Shown: positions 1 through 7,819 of the stretch, piece by piece
Layout: every line of letters starts with the position of its first letter
Numbering within the stretch: the first letter of the stretch is position 1
Assembly: GCA_041907665.1 (NCBI GenBank)
Contig: JAYRGW010000015.1
Location: 1 to 64,000, forward strand
Origin: JAAYUD01 sp041907665
Lineage (GTDB): Bacteria > Bacteroidota > Bacteroidia > Bacteroidales > Bacteroidaceae
Length of the DNA: 64,000 nucleotides
Reading direction: 5' to 3'
Notes under the pieces: generated by a model
Databases searched by the model: none
What the model saw: only the letters and a program-made list of their open reading frames with translations
What the model was told of the DNA's origin: nothing
Position numbers and translations under genes: made by a program

Positions 1-100
1 CCGCTGCCATCGTAATATAAAAAATGCACTCCAAACTGTGCTCCTTTAAATGATCCCTTCTTGGATCTTCAACTTCTCTTAATATTGTTACTAAGTCCAT
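1..100 (-). CDS. ISAs1-family transposase, N-terminal fragment (runs off the window)
   Basis: Reading leftward from the ATG at 98-100 gives 33 residues before the window edge, beginning MDLVTILREVEDPRRDH and ending in FYITMAA. A D-P-R-R-D/K-H motif followed by a hydrophobic stretch with I-T-M-A-A is typical of the N-terminal domain (DDE_Tnp_1-associated) of ISAs1/H-repeat transposases, which move DNA by a DDE mechanism. The catalytic part lies outside the window, so it cannot be judged whether the element is intact. The fragment is too short for anything beyond family assignment. Confidence 0.75.
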   Translation of the reverse strand, partial: MDLVTILREVEDPRRDHLKEHSLECIFYITMAA

Positions 101-246
101 ATTATTTACATATTTAATGTATTAAAGTCATGTAAAGATAGTAAATAATACGGACATAAAAACAATATAATAAACTATATATAAATGTATTAAGTTAACA
201 ATGTATAATGAAAATGCTTAAACTAATTCTTAATGCGTCAGCCCTG
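1..246 (-). mobile_element. Probable end of an ISAs1-like insertion sequence
   Basis: The octamer CAGCCCTG at 239-246 reads CAGGGCTG on the minus strand and is followed by GACGCATTAAG. From memory this resembles the terminal inverted repeat of ISAs1/H-repeat elements, and it lies about 140 bp upstream of the transposase start, a plausible position for the transposase-proximal end. The other end is outside the window, so the boundary and any target duplication (candidate at 247-256) remain inference. Confidence 0.5.
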
Positions 247-280
247 TATAATAAACAGAATGATATAAACAAAAATATAC

Positions 281-288
281 TATCTTTG
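281..288 (+). promoter_or_regulatory. Bacteroides-type -7 box for the radical-SAM operon
   Basis: TATCTTTG at 281-288 matches the Bacteroides -7 consensus TAnnTTTG and lies 29 bp before the ATG at 318. No clear TTTG -33 box is seen at the expected 19-21 bp spacing. The predicted transcription start is near 294. Confidence 0.55.
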
Positions 289-317
289 TATCATTGTTAC
301 TTTGTTAGACTAAGATA

Positions 318-926
318 ATGAAAACTGCTGCACTCATAGGAATCAATCGCCACCGCCTTACTATTGATGGAGAAGGTGTAACAACCCTTGTAGGCTTTCA
401 TGGATGTCCACTTCGTTGTAAATTCTGTCTAAATTCACAATGCCTGCATACCGACGGAATATGGAATAGACTCAGTTGTCAAGAGCTATACGATGAGGTA
501 AAACAAGATGAACTATATTTTCTTGCTACCATGGGCGGTATTACTTTCGGTGGAGGTGAACCGTGCCTTCAAAGCCAATTTATCGGTAAGTTCAGAGAAC
601 TTTGCGGACCTCAATGGCAAATAGCGGTCGAAACGTCATTAAACGTTCCGTTGAAACATTTAGAAGAATTGCTACCTGTAGTCAATCAATATTACGTGGA
701 CATCAAGGACATGGATAAAGAACGCTATCACAAATATACGGGGCGGAACAATGATAACGTCATCGCCAATCTCAACTGGCTCGTTGAACAAGGCAAGGAA
801 GATAACATAACAGTTCGTGTACCATTGATACCGTCATACAATACCAAAGAAGACACGGAAGAAAGTATTATGCAACTAAAAAGAATGGGACTTTCTCGTT
901 TCGATCAATTTACATATCTAACTTAA
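318..926 (+). CDS. Radical SAM protein, glycyl-radical-activase-like
   Basis: A 202-residue protein with the radical-SAM cluster motif C30-x3-C34-x2-C37 near the N-terminus and a GGGEP motif around residue 80, the usual SAM-contacting glycine-rich strand. This family cleaves S-adenosylmethionine on a [4Fe-4S] cluster to form a 5'-deoxyadenosyl radical. Its closest relatives in architecture are small activases of pyruvate formate-lyase or anaerobic ribonucleotide reductase. No glycyl-radical enzyme lies beside it, so the substrate is unknown. It is the first gene of a tight run; the next start is 13 bp after its stop. I infer a link to the two Cys4-TonB-like proteins downstream, an arrangement I recall from other Bacteroides. 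Confidence 0.8.
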   Translation: MKTAALIGINRHRLTIDGEGVTTLVGFHGCPLRCKFCLNSQCLHTDGIWNRLSCQELYDEVKQDELYFLATMGGITFGGGEPCLQSQFIGKFRELCGPQWQIAVETSLNVPLKHLEELLPVVNQYYVDIKDMDKERYHKYTGRNNDNVIANLNWLVEQGKEDNITVRVPLIPSYNTKEDTEESIMQLKRMGLSRFDQFTYLT

Positions 927-939
927 CCACTACGAAGCT

Positions 940-1656
940 ATGAAAAAAGGAAAACAAACATGCCGAATACTGAAAGAGATTCGCAAACAGATTGCAGATG
1001 CAAATGACATCGAACTTATTACCTCCGAATGTCAATTCAAAGGCGATTGTCTTGGCACCTGCCCTAAGTGCGAATCGGAAGTGCGTTACTTGGAGCAACA
1101 ACTCAAGCACCGCCAAATGCTAGGCAAGGCAGTCACTCTATTCGGACTATCGGCAGGAGCTATCACTCTTAATGCAGCCGAGAATGTTACTGTTGAACCA
1201 AACCTCAACACGGGCATACGCACAGAACAGATGAATGATATGAGAGTGACTTCTAGTGAAGAGATGGCCGTAATTGGAGACACGATTACACCAAAACCCA
1301 AATTGGACAAAAAGGAAAAATCTAAAAAAACAACAGATAGTGAGGATGATAAAGTTTTTGGTGACATGATAGACTTTCCTCCTTCATTTCCTGGAGGTTA
1401 CACTGAGATGATGGAATGGCTTACCAAGCATTTAAGATACCCCTCACAATGTGTAGAAAGAGGCGTTACAGGAAGAGTTCTCGTTCAATTCACCGTAGAT
1501 ATAAAGGGGCGTATACGAGACGCTATCATCGTAAAGAGTCTGGATCCTCTATGTGATAAAGAAGCTATAAGACTAGTGCTTAGTATGCCCCAATGGATTC
1601 CTGGCGGGATAAAGACTCCTCTTAAATTCACCTTGCCAATCTCTTTTAAACAATAG
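940..1656 (+). CDS. Cys4-motif membrane protein with TonB C-terminal domain, copy 1
   Basis: A 238-residue protein in three parts. Residues 1-58 are basic and helical and carry C31-x5-C37-x3-C41-x2-C44, a likely metal or Fe-S site that would be cytoplasmic. Residues about 61-79 form one hydrophobic segment. A charged linker leads to a C-terminal TonB-like domain (about 148-238) with the usual YP near its start and GxVxVxFxV pattern. Classical TonB proteins couple the proton-motive force to outer-membrane receptors, but this one lacks a long Pro-rich spanning region and has an unusual Cys-rich head, so a TonB role is uncertain. The downstream neighbour is a tandem paralog. Confidence 0.75.
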   Translation: MKKGKQTCRILKEIRKQIADANDIELITSECQFKGDCLGTCPKCESEVRYLEQQLKHRQMLGKAVTLFGLSAGAITLNAAENVTVEPNLNTGIRTEQMNDMRVTSSEEMAVIGDTITPKPKLDKKEKSKKTTDSEDDKVFGDMIDFPPSFPGGYTEMMEWLTKHLRYPSQCVERGVTGRVLVQFTVDIKGRIRDAIIVKSLDPLCDKEAIRLVLSMPQWIPGGIKTPLKFTLPISFKQ

Positions 1657-1668
1657 CTAGCATAGATC

Positions 1669-2391
1669 ATGAAAAGAGGAAAACAAACATGCCGAATACT
1701 AAAAGAGATTCGCAAACAGATTGCAGACGCAAATGACATCGAACTTATTACTTCCGAATGTCAATTCAAAGGCGATTGTCTCGGCACTTGCCCTAAGTGC
1801 GAATCGGAAGTGCGTTACTTGGAACAACAGCTAAGGCATCGCCAAATGCTAGGTAAGGCAGTCACTCTATTCGGACTGTCGGCGGGAGCTATCGCTCTTA
1901 ATGCAGCCGAGAATGTTACTGTTGAACCAAACCTTAACACAGGCATACGCACAGAACAAATGAATAATATGAGAGTGACTTCAAGTGAAGAGATGATCGT
2001 AATTGGAGACACGATTACACCAAAGCCCAAGTCAAACAAAAAGAAAAAACCGAAAGAAACAACAGATAGTGAGAATGATAAAGTTTTTGGCGATTTAATA
2101 GAACAGTACCCTTCATTTCCAGGAGGTACTACCGCGATGATGGAGTGGATTGCCAACCACTTAAGATACCCTAAACAAGATGTAGAGGGAGGCGTTACAG
2201 GAAGAGTTATCGTTCAATTCACCGTAGATAAAAGGGGACGCGTACGAGATGCAGTCATCGTACGGAGTCTGGATCCTCTATGCGATAGAGAAGCTATAAG
2301 ATTAGTACTTAGTATGCCTCGATGGATTCCGTACATAATAGATGGTAAAAAAATGCCTGTTAAATACACCTTGCCTATTTCTTTTAAATAA
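1669..2391 (+). CDS. Cys4-motif membrane protein with TonB C-terminal domain, copy 2
   Basis: A 240-residue paralog of the preceding gene, starting 12 bp after its stop. The first ~117 residues differ at only about five positions, including an intact C31/C37/C41/C44 motif and the same hydrophobic segment. The linker and the C-terminal TonB-like domain are clearly more diverged (roughly 70% identical by eye), and copy 2 has a two-residue insertion before its last strand. The pair is a tandem duplication in which either the C-terminus is diversifying or the N-terminus is being homogenised. Function is unknown; co-transcription with the radical SAM gene is inferred from spacing. Confidence 0.75.
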   Translation: MKRGKQTCRILKEIRKQIADANDIELITSECQFKGDCLGTCPKCESEVRYLEQQLRHRQMLGKAVTLFGLSAGAIALNAAENVTVEPNLNTGIRTEQMNNMRVTSSEEMIVIGDTITPKPKSNKKKKPKETTDSENDKVFGDLIEQYPSFPGGTTAMMEWIANHLRYPKQDVEGGVTGRVIVQFTVDKRGRVRDAVIVRSLDPLCDREAIRLVLSMPRWIPYIIDGKKMPVKYTLPISFK

Positions 2392-2406
2392 TAGCTAACT
2401 TAAATT

Positions 2407-2913
2407 ATGAAAAGAATTAAAAGCCCTTGGATAGGGAAAAAAGAATATTATTGTTTCGGTTGCTGCCCAGATAATAAGGACGGAGTAAGAATGCAATTTT
2501 ATGCCGACAGTGACGAAGTGGTATCGGTATGGAAACCGCAAAAACAGTTTCAAGGATGGGTAGATACACTTCACGGAGGTATTCAGGCTGTAATGCTCGA
2601 CGAGATATGTGCTTGGGCCGTAATGCTAAAGATGAATACTACGGGAGTTACAGCCAAGATGGAGACTCGATACAAACATAGCATCATGACTACAGATAGC
2701 TATGTGGTGCTTCGTGCCAAAGTAGTAGACGTACGTCGTAATATTGCAACAATAGAAGCGAGTATTTCCGATAGTCAGGGAACCGTTTGTGCGCAAGCGA
2801 CATGCACCTATTTTACCTTTTCGAAAGAAAAGTCGAACGAACTGGAAATGCATGATTTAGAGATTGATGATGAAGATGTTACCATAGAGCAACTCATCGC
2901 CTCTATCGCATAA
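2407..2913 (+). CDS. PaaI-type hotdog thioesterase
   Basis: A 168-residue protein with the HGG(I) signature at 56-59 followed by an acidic DE at 65-66, as in the PaaI/DUF4442-like acyl-CoA thioesterase families that hydrolyse aryl- or acyl-CoA esters. The N-terminus carries a Cys cluster (C16, C19, C20). It is the last gene of the + strand run, 15 bp after the second TonB-like gene. Its 3' end overlaps the 3' end of the convergent SDR gene by 11 bp. The substrate cannot be read from sequence. Confidence 0.75.
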   Translation: MKRIKSPWIGKKEYYCFGCCPDNKDGVRMQFYADSDEVVSVWKPQKQFQGWVDTLHGGIQAVMLDEICAWAVMLKMNTTGVTAKMETRYKHSIMTTDSYVVLRAKVVDVRRNIATIEASISDSQGTVCAQATCTYFTFSKEKSNELEMHDLEIDDEDVTIEQLIASIA

Positions 2914-3724
2914 AGTAGAATCTTAGAATACGATCCAACAGGCGATCGCTCAATATCTTGCGGAAGAAGATAGACGGTTTCGCCATAAATCCTACGGCAT
3001 ATCGGGTATGTGGACGATGTGCTGTCACAGCCTTGCAGATAGTATGAGCGACGACAGATGGGTCTGAGTATTTCTTCCCGCTATAAGCATGATGAAATAC
3101 TCGTGCCATTTTCATCGCATCTTCTCCATATACACCCGTGCCCGAAGTTTTAGCCAGATTATCCGAAGCTATAATTCCCCAATCGGTATTGATGCCTCCC
3201 GGCTCAATAATAACGACACGAATACCAAAAGGTTCTAACTCAAGGCGCAACGCATCCGAGAAACCTTCAACAGCAAACTTTGTAGCATGATACCATGCGC
3301 CGAACGGAGTATGAACTTTACCGGCCATTGAAGATATATTGACAACACAACCGGACTTTTGGCGACGCATTGACGGCAACACAAGTTGCACCATCCGAGC
3401 AAGTCCGAAAAGATTTACATCCAGCTGTCGGCGAGCTTCTGAAAGAGGAACATCTTCTACGGCGCCATACGAACCATAACCGGCATTATTAATCAGTATG
3501 TCGATCTTTCCTTCAGTTTGAACAATGCTATCTACACACTGCTTCATCGAAGCTTCATCAGTAACATCAAGTGATAGAACATGAATTCCTTTATCGGATA
3601 GCGACTTCATGCGTTCCACTCTACGAGCGGCACCATAAACGACAAAACCTCTATCGCATAGTTCGATTGCCGTTTCCATTCCAATGCCGCTACTGGCCCC
3701 TGTTATTAATACGACTTTAGACAT
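2903..3724 (-). CDS. Short-chain dehydrogenase/reductase (SDR)
   Basis: A 273-residue classical SDR. The NAD(P)-binding TGASSGIG motif is at residues 8-15, NNAG at 79-82, the catalytic Ser near 132, and Y145-x3-K149 (YHATK). An Arg-Arg pair after the second beta strand suggests NADP(H) preference, which is inference. The family oxidises or reduces alcohol/keto groups on small molecules or lipids; the substrate is unknown. It follows the MalY-type gene by 10 bp and is likely co-transcribed with it. Confidence 0.85.
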   Translation of the reverse strand: MSKVVLITGASSGIGMETAIELCDRGFVVYGAARRVERMKSLSDKGIHVLSLDVTDEASMKQCVDSIVQTEGKIDILINNAGYGSYGAVEDVPLSEARRQLDVNLFGLARMVQLVLPSMRRQKSGCVVNISSMAGKVHTPFGAWYHATKFAVEGFSDALRLELEPFGIRVVIIEPGGINTDWGIIASDNLAKTSGTGVYGEDAMKMARVFHHAYSGKKYSDPSVVAHTICKAVTAHRPHTRYAVGFMAKPSIFFRKILSDRLLDRILRFYFMR

Positions 3725-3734
3725 CTTTTCCTCT

Positions 3735-4904
3735 TTATCCGTTCACTGCCTTTTCCAGTTGTTGCAAAGCTTTTATCAACGTTTCGCGCGGACACCCTAC
3801 ATTCATTCTCATAAACCCTTCCCCTTGTTCTCCGAATGTCGTGCCCGAGTTTAGTGCCAAATGAGCGCGGTCTTCAAAAAGCTCGCAGAGTTGTTTTTGC
3901 GAAAGTTTCAAATCACGGCAATCCAGAAACACAAGATAAGAAGCTTGAGGAATAATGGCTTTGATAGTAGGCATATGCTCTTTCAAGTAATGATCCAGAT
4001 ATTCTATATTGTCCTTTACATAAGCCAACATTTGGTCCAACCATTCTGTACCGTGACTATAAGCCGCGGCCGCACCGATACATGCAAGAAAGTGTCCTTC
4101 ATCCCATTCGCTGGCCTGCAAGAATCCAAAGAATTTCGCACGAAGTTTGGCATCCTCTACAATACAATAGGATGAACTAAGCCCCGGCATATTGAATGCT
4201 TTGCTAGGCGACATAAAAGTGATGGAATGATGCTTGGCTTCTTCAGAAACAGTAGAAAATGTATGATGACGATAAGGAGGCAACGTAAGATCGGCATGAA
4301 TTTCATCAGAGATAACAATCGTACCGCTCTCTGCACAAATGGACGCAATGGTTTGTAGTTCTTCTTTGGTCCATACTCTACCGCCGGGATTGTGAGGATT
4401 GCTCAATATAAAGAGCTTACATCCTTGTATATCTTGACGGAAACGGTCGAAGTCAATATGGTACTGTCCGTCTTCGAGTACTAGCGGACTCCACACCACT
4501 TCACGGTTGTTATGCTCGGTCATTAAAAAGAAAGGATGATAAACAGGTGGCGTTACCATCACTTTATCACCGGGATCAGTGAAGCAAAGAATAGCAAAAG
4601 TAATGCCGTGAACAATGCCAGGAGAATAGTCTATCATATCTCGTGTTATGGTCAAGTCGAAGCGTACATTCACCCAGTTGATAATGGCCTCATACCATTC
4701 GTCGCACGCAAAGGTATACCCTATCACCTCGTGATCGAGTCGTTTCTTTAAAGCTTCTACAACAAAAGGAGCAGTTTTGAAATCCATGTCTGCTACCCAC
4801 ATCGGTAACAAATCATTGCGCCCTTTCCAATATTTCTGTACACCATCCCACTTCACGCTCGAAGTACCTCGGCGGTCTATTATTTCATCGAAATTGTATT
4901 TCAT
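3735..4904 (-). CDS. MalY/PatB-family C-S lyase (PLP-dependent)
   Basis: A 389-residue fold-type I PLP enzyme. The PLP lysine lies in SPSKAFNMPG (K235), the conserved SD-E near D200 contacts the pyridine ring, and SNPHNPGGR around 169-177 matches the MalY/PatB subfamily. These enzymes cleave C-S bonds of cystathionine or cysteine conjugates to give pyruvate, ammonia and a thiol; some also act as aminotransferases. Length is normal. A -7 box, TAACTTTG on the minus strand (4929-4936), precedes it. The SDR follows in the same probable operon. Confidence 0.85.
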   Translation of the reverse strand: MKYNFDEIIDRRGTSSVKWDGVQKYWKGRNDLLPMWVADMDFKTAPFVVEALKKRLDHEVIGYTFACDEWYEAIINWVNVRFDLTITRDMIDYSPGIVHGITFAILCFTDPGDKVMVTPPVYHPFFLMTEHNNREVVWSPLVLEDGQYHIDFDRFRQDIQGCKLFILSNPHNPGGRVWTKEELQTIASICAESGTIVISDEIHADLTLPPYRHHTFSTVSEEAKHHSITFMSPSKAFNMPGLSSSYCIVEDAKLRAKFFGFLQASEWDEGHFLACIGAAAAYSHGTEWLDQMLAYVKDNIEYLDHYLKEHMPTIKAIIPQASYLVFLDCRDLKLSQKQLCELFEDRAHLALNSGTTFGEQGEGFMRMNVGCPRETLIKALQQLEKAVNG

Positions 4905-4928
4905 CTATTTTTATATTTTATTGCAATA

Positions 4929-4936
4929 CAAAGTTA
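4929..4936 (-). promoter_or_regulatory. -7 box for the MalY-SDR operon
   Basis: TAACTTTG on the minus strand matches TAnnTTTG and lies 24 bp upstream of the MalY-like start. It sits back to back with the promoter of the divergent HAD gene. Confidence 0.6.
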
Positions 4937-4957
4937 GTATTATTAATCTGATTTTTC

Positions 4958-4965
4958 TACTTTTG
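4958..4965 (+). promoter_or_regulatory. -7 box of the HAD gene, implying a near-leaderless mRNA
   Basis: TACTTTTG matches TAnnTTTG and ends only 4 bp before the ATG at 4970. With the usual offset between this box and the transcription start, the transcript would begin at or next to the start codon. The HAD motif begins at residue 6, so a later start is very unlikely. Confidence 0.5.
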
Positions 4966-4969
4966 TAGC

Positions 4970-5758
4970 ATGATTAAAGCATTATTTTTCGACATAGACG
5001 GCACGTTAGTCAGTTTTAAAACCCACCACGTTCCGCTATCAACTATTGATGCGCTTCAGACCGTAAAAGCGAAGGGCATTAAGATTTTCATTTCTACAGG
5101 CCGACCTAAAGCCATCATCAACAACCTTGGAGAACTGGAAGAACTAAATCTCATAGACGGATATGTTTCGATGAACGGTGCCTACTGTTTCGTGGGCGAC
5201 ACTGTTATCGACCGGCATTACATACCTCACGAATCGGCTCTGAAAATAGGACACTTTGTCGATAAGCAGAAAGCGGCTTGTGTTTTTGTCAGTGCGCATG
5301 ATGTTTGCGTTTATCGAGAGAATGCATTGATGCGAAAAATATTCTACGACTATCTACATGTCGATGAGATGCGAAAAGTTGATAACATTGAAGAAGCCTG
5401 CGCTGTAGATATTTATCAGGCAACTCCTTTTATTACTCCCGAACAAGAAGCAGAAATCATCGGTCAGATAAAAGGTTGCACAGGCGACCGCTGGCATCCA
5501 ACTTTTACAGATATTACAGCAGCAGGTTGCGACAAACACCACGGAGTTGAAATAGTAGCAAAACACTTTGGACTGAATATGCAGGAAGTGATATGTTTTG
5601 GCGACGGCGGTAATGATATCAGCATGCTACAATCGGAGGCCATAGGTGTAGCGATGGGCAATGCGGAAGATACAGTCAAAGCCGTAGCAGACTATGTAAC
5701 AACAGCAGTGGATGATAATGGAGTACGCAATGCCATGCGTCACTTCGGACTAATTTGA
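4970..5758 (+). CDS. Cof-type HAD-IIB phosphatase
   Basis: A 262-residue haloacid-dehalogenase phosphatase. Motif I is FFDIDGT, with nucleophile D8 and acid/base D10. Motif II is the STGRP near residue 43, and motif IV is GDGGND around 211-216. The large cap between motifs II and III is the C2B type of the Cof family, which dephosphorylates sugar phosphates, pyridoxal phosphate or flavin intermediates. The exact substrate is unknown. The PIF1-like helicase gene begins 29 bp downstream and probably shares the transcript. Confidence 0.88.
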   Translation: MIKALFFDIDGTLVSFKTHHVPLSTIDALQTVKAKGIKIFISTGRPKAIINNLGELEELNLIDGYVSMNGAYCFVGDTVIDRHYIPHESALKIGHFVDKQKAACVFVSAHDVCVYRENALMRKIFYDYLHVDEMRKVDNIEEACAVDIYQATPFITPEQEAEIIGQIKGCTGDRWHPTFTDITAAGCDKHHGVEIVAKHFGLNMQEVICFGDGGNDISMLQSEAIGVAMGNAEDTVKAVADYVTTAVDDNGVRNAMRHFGLI

Positions 5759-5787
5759 TATAAGTACCTTAACTGCAATAAAAACAA

Positions 5788-7803
5788 ATGGAGTTAATCG
5801 ATACCGACAATCAAAGCTTTCAGGAAGCGCTCAAGCTCATACAGCACACGCAACATTCTGTCTTTCTTACGGGTAAGGCAGGAACCGGAAAATCGACTTT
5901 CTTGCGGTACATTTGCCAAAATACAAAGAAAAAGCATATCATATTGGCACCAACAGGCATCGCTGCCATAAATGCCGGCGGCAGCACGCTACATAGTTTC
6001 TTCAAATTGCCCTTCTATCCTTTGCTGCCCGACGATCCGAATCTTTCTAGTAGAGACAATCGGATATACGAATTCTTCAAGTACGACAAAGTAAAGCGAA
6101 AAGTCATAGAGCAGGTAGAACTGATTATTATTGACGAGATATCTATGGTAAGAGCCGATATAATCGATGCCATTGACAAAATACTTAGAATATTCTCTCA
6201 CAACACTCACTCTCCTTTTGGAGGTAAACAAATGCTATTGGTCGGTGACGTATTTCAACTCGAGCCTGTAGTCACTACCGAAAACCGTGAGCTTATAAAT
6301 CGTTACTATCCCACTCCCTATTTCTTTTCGGCACGGGTTTTCAATGAGATGAACCTCGTATCTATCGAACTCCAAAAAGTATACAGGCAGACAGATAAGG
6401 CTTTTGTCAGTCTACTCGACCATATAAGAAACAATACAGTCGACAACGGCGACCTTCAGCTCATCAACGAAAGATACAGTGCGCCCGTCAAAAGCAACGA
6501 GAAAGATATGTATATTACACTCGCTACCCGACGCGAAACAGTCGACAATATCAACGACAAACGTTTGGCAGAGCTTGACGGTGATCTGCTTACTTTCGAA
6601 GGCATCATCAACGGAGATTTTCCGGAAAGTAGTCTGCCCACGGCAAAAGAGTTGAACATTAAAGTAGGCGCCCAGATTATTTTCATCAAGAATGATATGG
6701 AAAGGCAATGGGTAAACGGTACAATCGGTATTATCGAAGGATGGGACGAAGAGAATGAAATACTATATGTCATTACCGACAATGGAAGACACTGTGATGT
6801 AAAACGAGAGTTGTGGCGAAATATAAAATACACTTACGACGACAAAGAAAAAGTTATCAAAGAAGAAGAACTCGGCAATTATACTCAATATCCTATCAAA
6901 CTAGCTTGGGCTATCACCATACACAAGAGTCAAGGACTCACATTCAGTCGGGTCGTCATTGATTTGACGGGCGGCGCATTTGCCGGAGGTCAGACCTACG
7001 TAGCTCTTTCGCGGTGTACTTCGCTTGACGGCATCAGTCTGAACCGCACGGTCAATCGATCCGATATATTCGTACGCCCTGAGATTTCAAACTTCGCACA
7101 GCATTTCAACGATCAACAAGCCATAGATCGTGCGATGAAAAGTGCACAGGCCGATCTGCAATACATTGCGGCATCTAAAGCTTTCGAGAAAGGCGACATG
7201 GAAGAATGCGTCAGTCAATTCATCAAAGCCATGCATTCCCGATACGATATAGAAAAGCCGACCATCACTCGCCTCATACGACGAAAGTTGAATGTGGTGA
7301 ACGTCTTGCGGAATAAAATCAAAAAGATGCAGCATGAGCTTGACGAGAACCGCAACATGATGATGACGTTGTCTGATGAATACTTGGCTTTGGGCGATGC
7401 ATGTATTAAAGAAGCACACGAAGAAAGTGCCGCTATAGCAAACTACGACAAAGCGATACGCCTCAACCCTAAGTCGGTGAAAGCTTATATACAACGAGGG
7501 AAAATACTGGAATCTTCGGATACTCATGGAGCACTCAAGAGTTATAGTAAAGCGATAGCGTTAAGTCCACGATACTTCGACGCGTTTTATCTAAGGGGAT
7601 GTTTCAGACTAAAATTACACGATTCGGCAGGCGCTATTGCAGACCTTGACAAAGCGACAACAATCGATCAATACCATCCCGACGCCCACGAAAAGTTCGG
7701 TGACGCCCTAATGATGTCGGGGAAGGAAGATGCTGCCAATATTCAGTGGGCACTTGCCGAACGAATGGCAAAACGCCAACAGAAAAAGAAGAAAAAGAAA
7801 TAA
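5788..7803 (+). CDS. PIF1/RecD-like helicase fused to C-terminal TPRs
   Basis: A 671-residue protein. The ATPase has a Walker A GKAGTGKST at 29-37 and Walker B IIIDEIS near 113-119. After the motor, a UvrD_C_2-type motif (AITIHKSQGLTF, then YVALSRCTSLDG) around 375-415 completes the superfamily 1B helicase core, which unwinds DNA 5'-3' in known members. A region with coiled-coil character (about 500-530) leads to three or so TPR-like repeats (about 535-655) and a lysine-rich tail. TPRs mediate protein contacts, so a partner is expected. Such PIF1-like genes occur in many Bacteroidetes; the partner is unknown. Confidence 0.85.
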   Translation: MELIDTDNQSFQEALKLIQHTQHSVFLTGKAGTGKSTFLRYICQNTKKKHIILAPTGIAAINAGGSTLHSFFKLPFYPLLPDDPNLSSRDNRIYEFFKYDKVKRKVIEQVELIIIDEISMVRADIIDAIDKILRIFSHNTHSPFGGKQMLLVGDVFQLEPVVTTENRELINRYYPTPYFFSARVFNEMNLVSIELQKVYRQTDKAFVSLLDHIRNNTVDNGDLQLINERYSAPVKSNEKDMYITLATRRETVDNINDKRLAELDGDLLTFEGIINGDFPESSLPTAKELNIKVGAQIIFIKNDMERQWVNGTIGIIEGWDEENEILYVITDNGRHCDVKRELWRNIKYTYDDKEKVIKEEELGNYTQYPIKLAWAITIHKSQGLTFSRVVIDLTGGAFAGGQTYVALSRCTSLDGISLNRTVNRSDIFVRPEISNFAQHFNDQQAIDRAMKSAQADLQYIAASKAFEKGDMEECVSQFIKAMHSRYDIEKPTITRLIRRKLNVVNVLRNKIKKMQHELDENRNMMMTLSDEYLALGDACIKEAHEESAAIANYDKAIRLNPKSVKAYIQRGKILESSDTHGALKSYSKAIALSPRYFDAFYLRGCFRLKLHDSAGAIADLDKATTIDQYHPDAHEKFGDALMMSGKEDAANIQWALAERMAKRQQKKKKKK

Positions 7804-7819
7804 AACAAACATACCGGTC

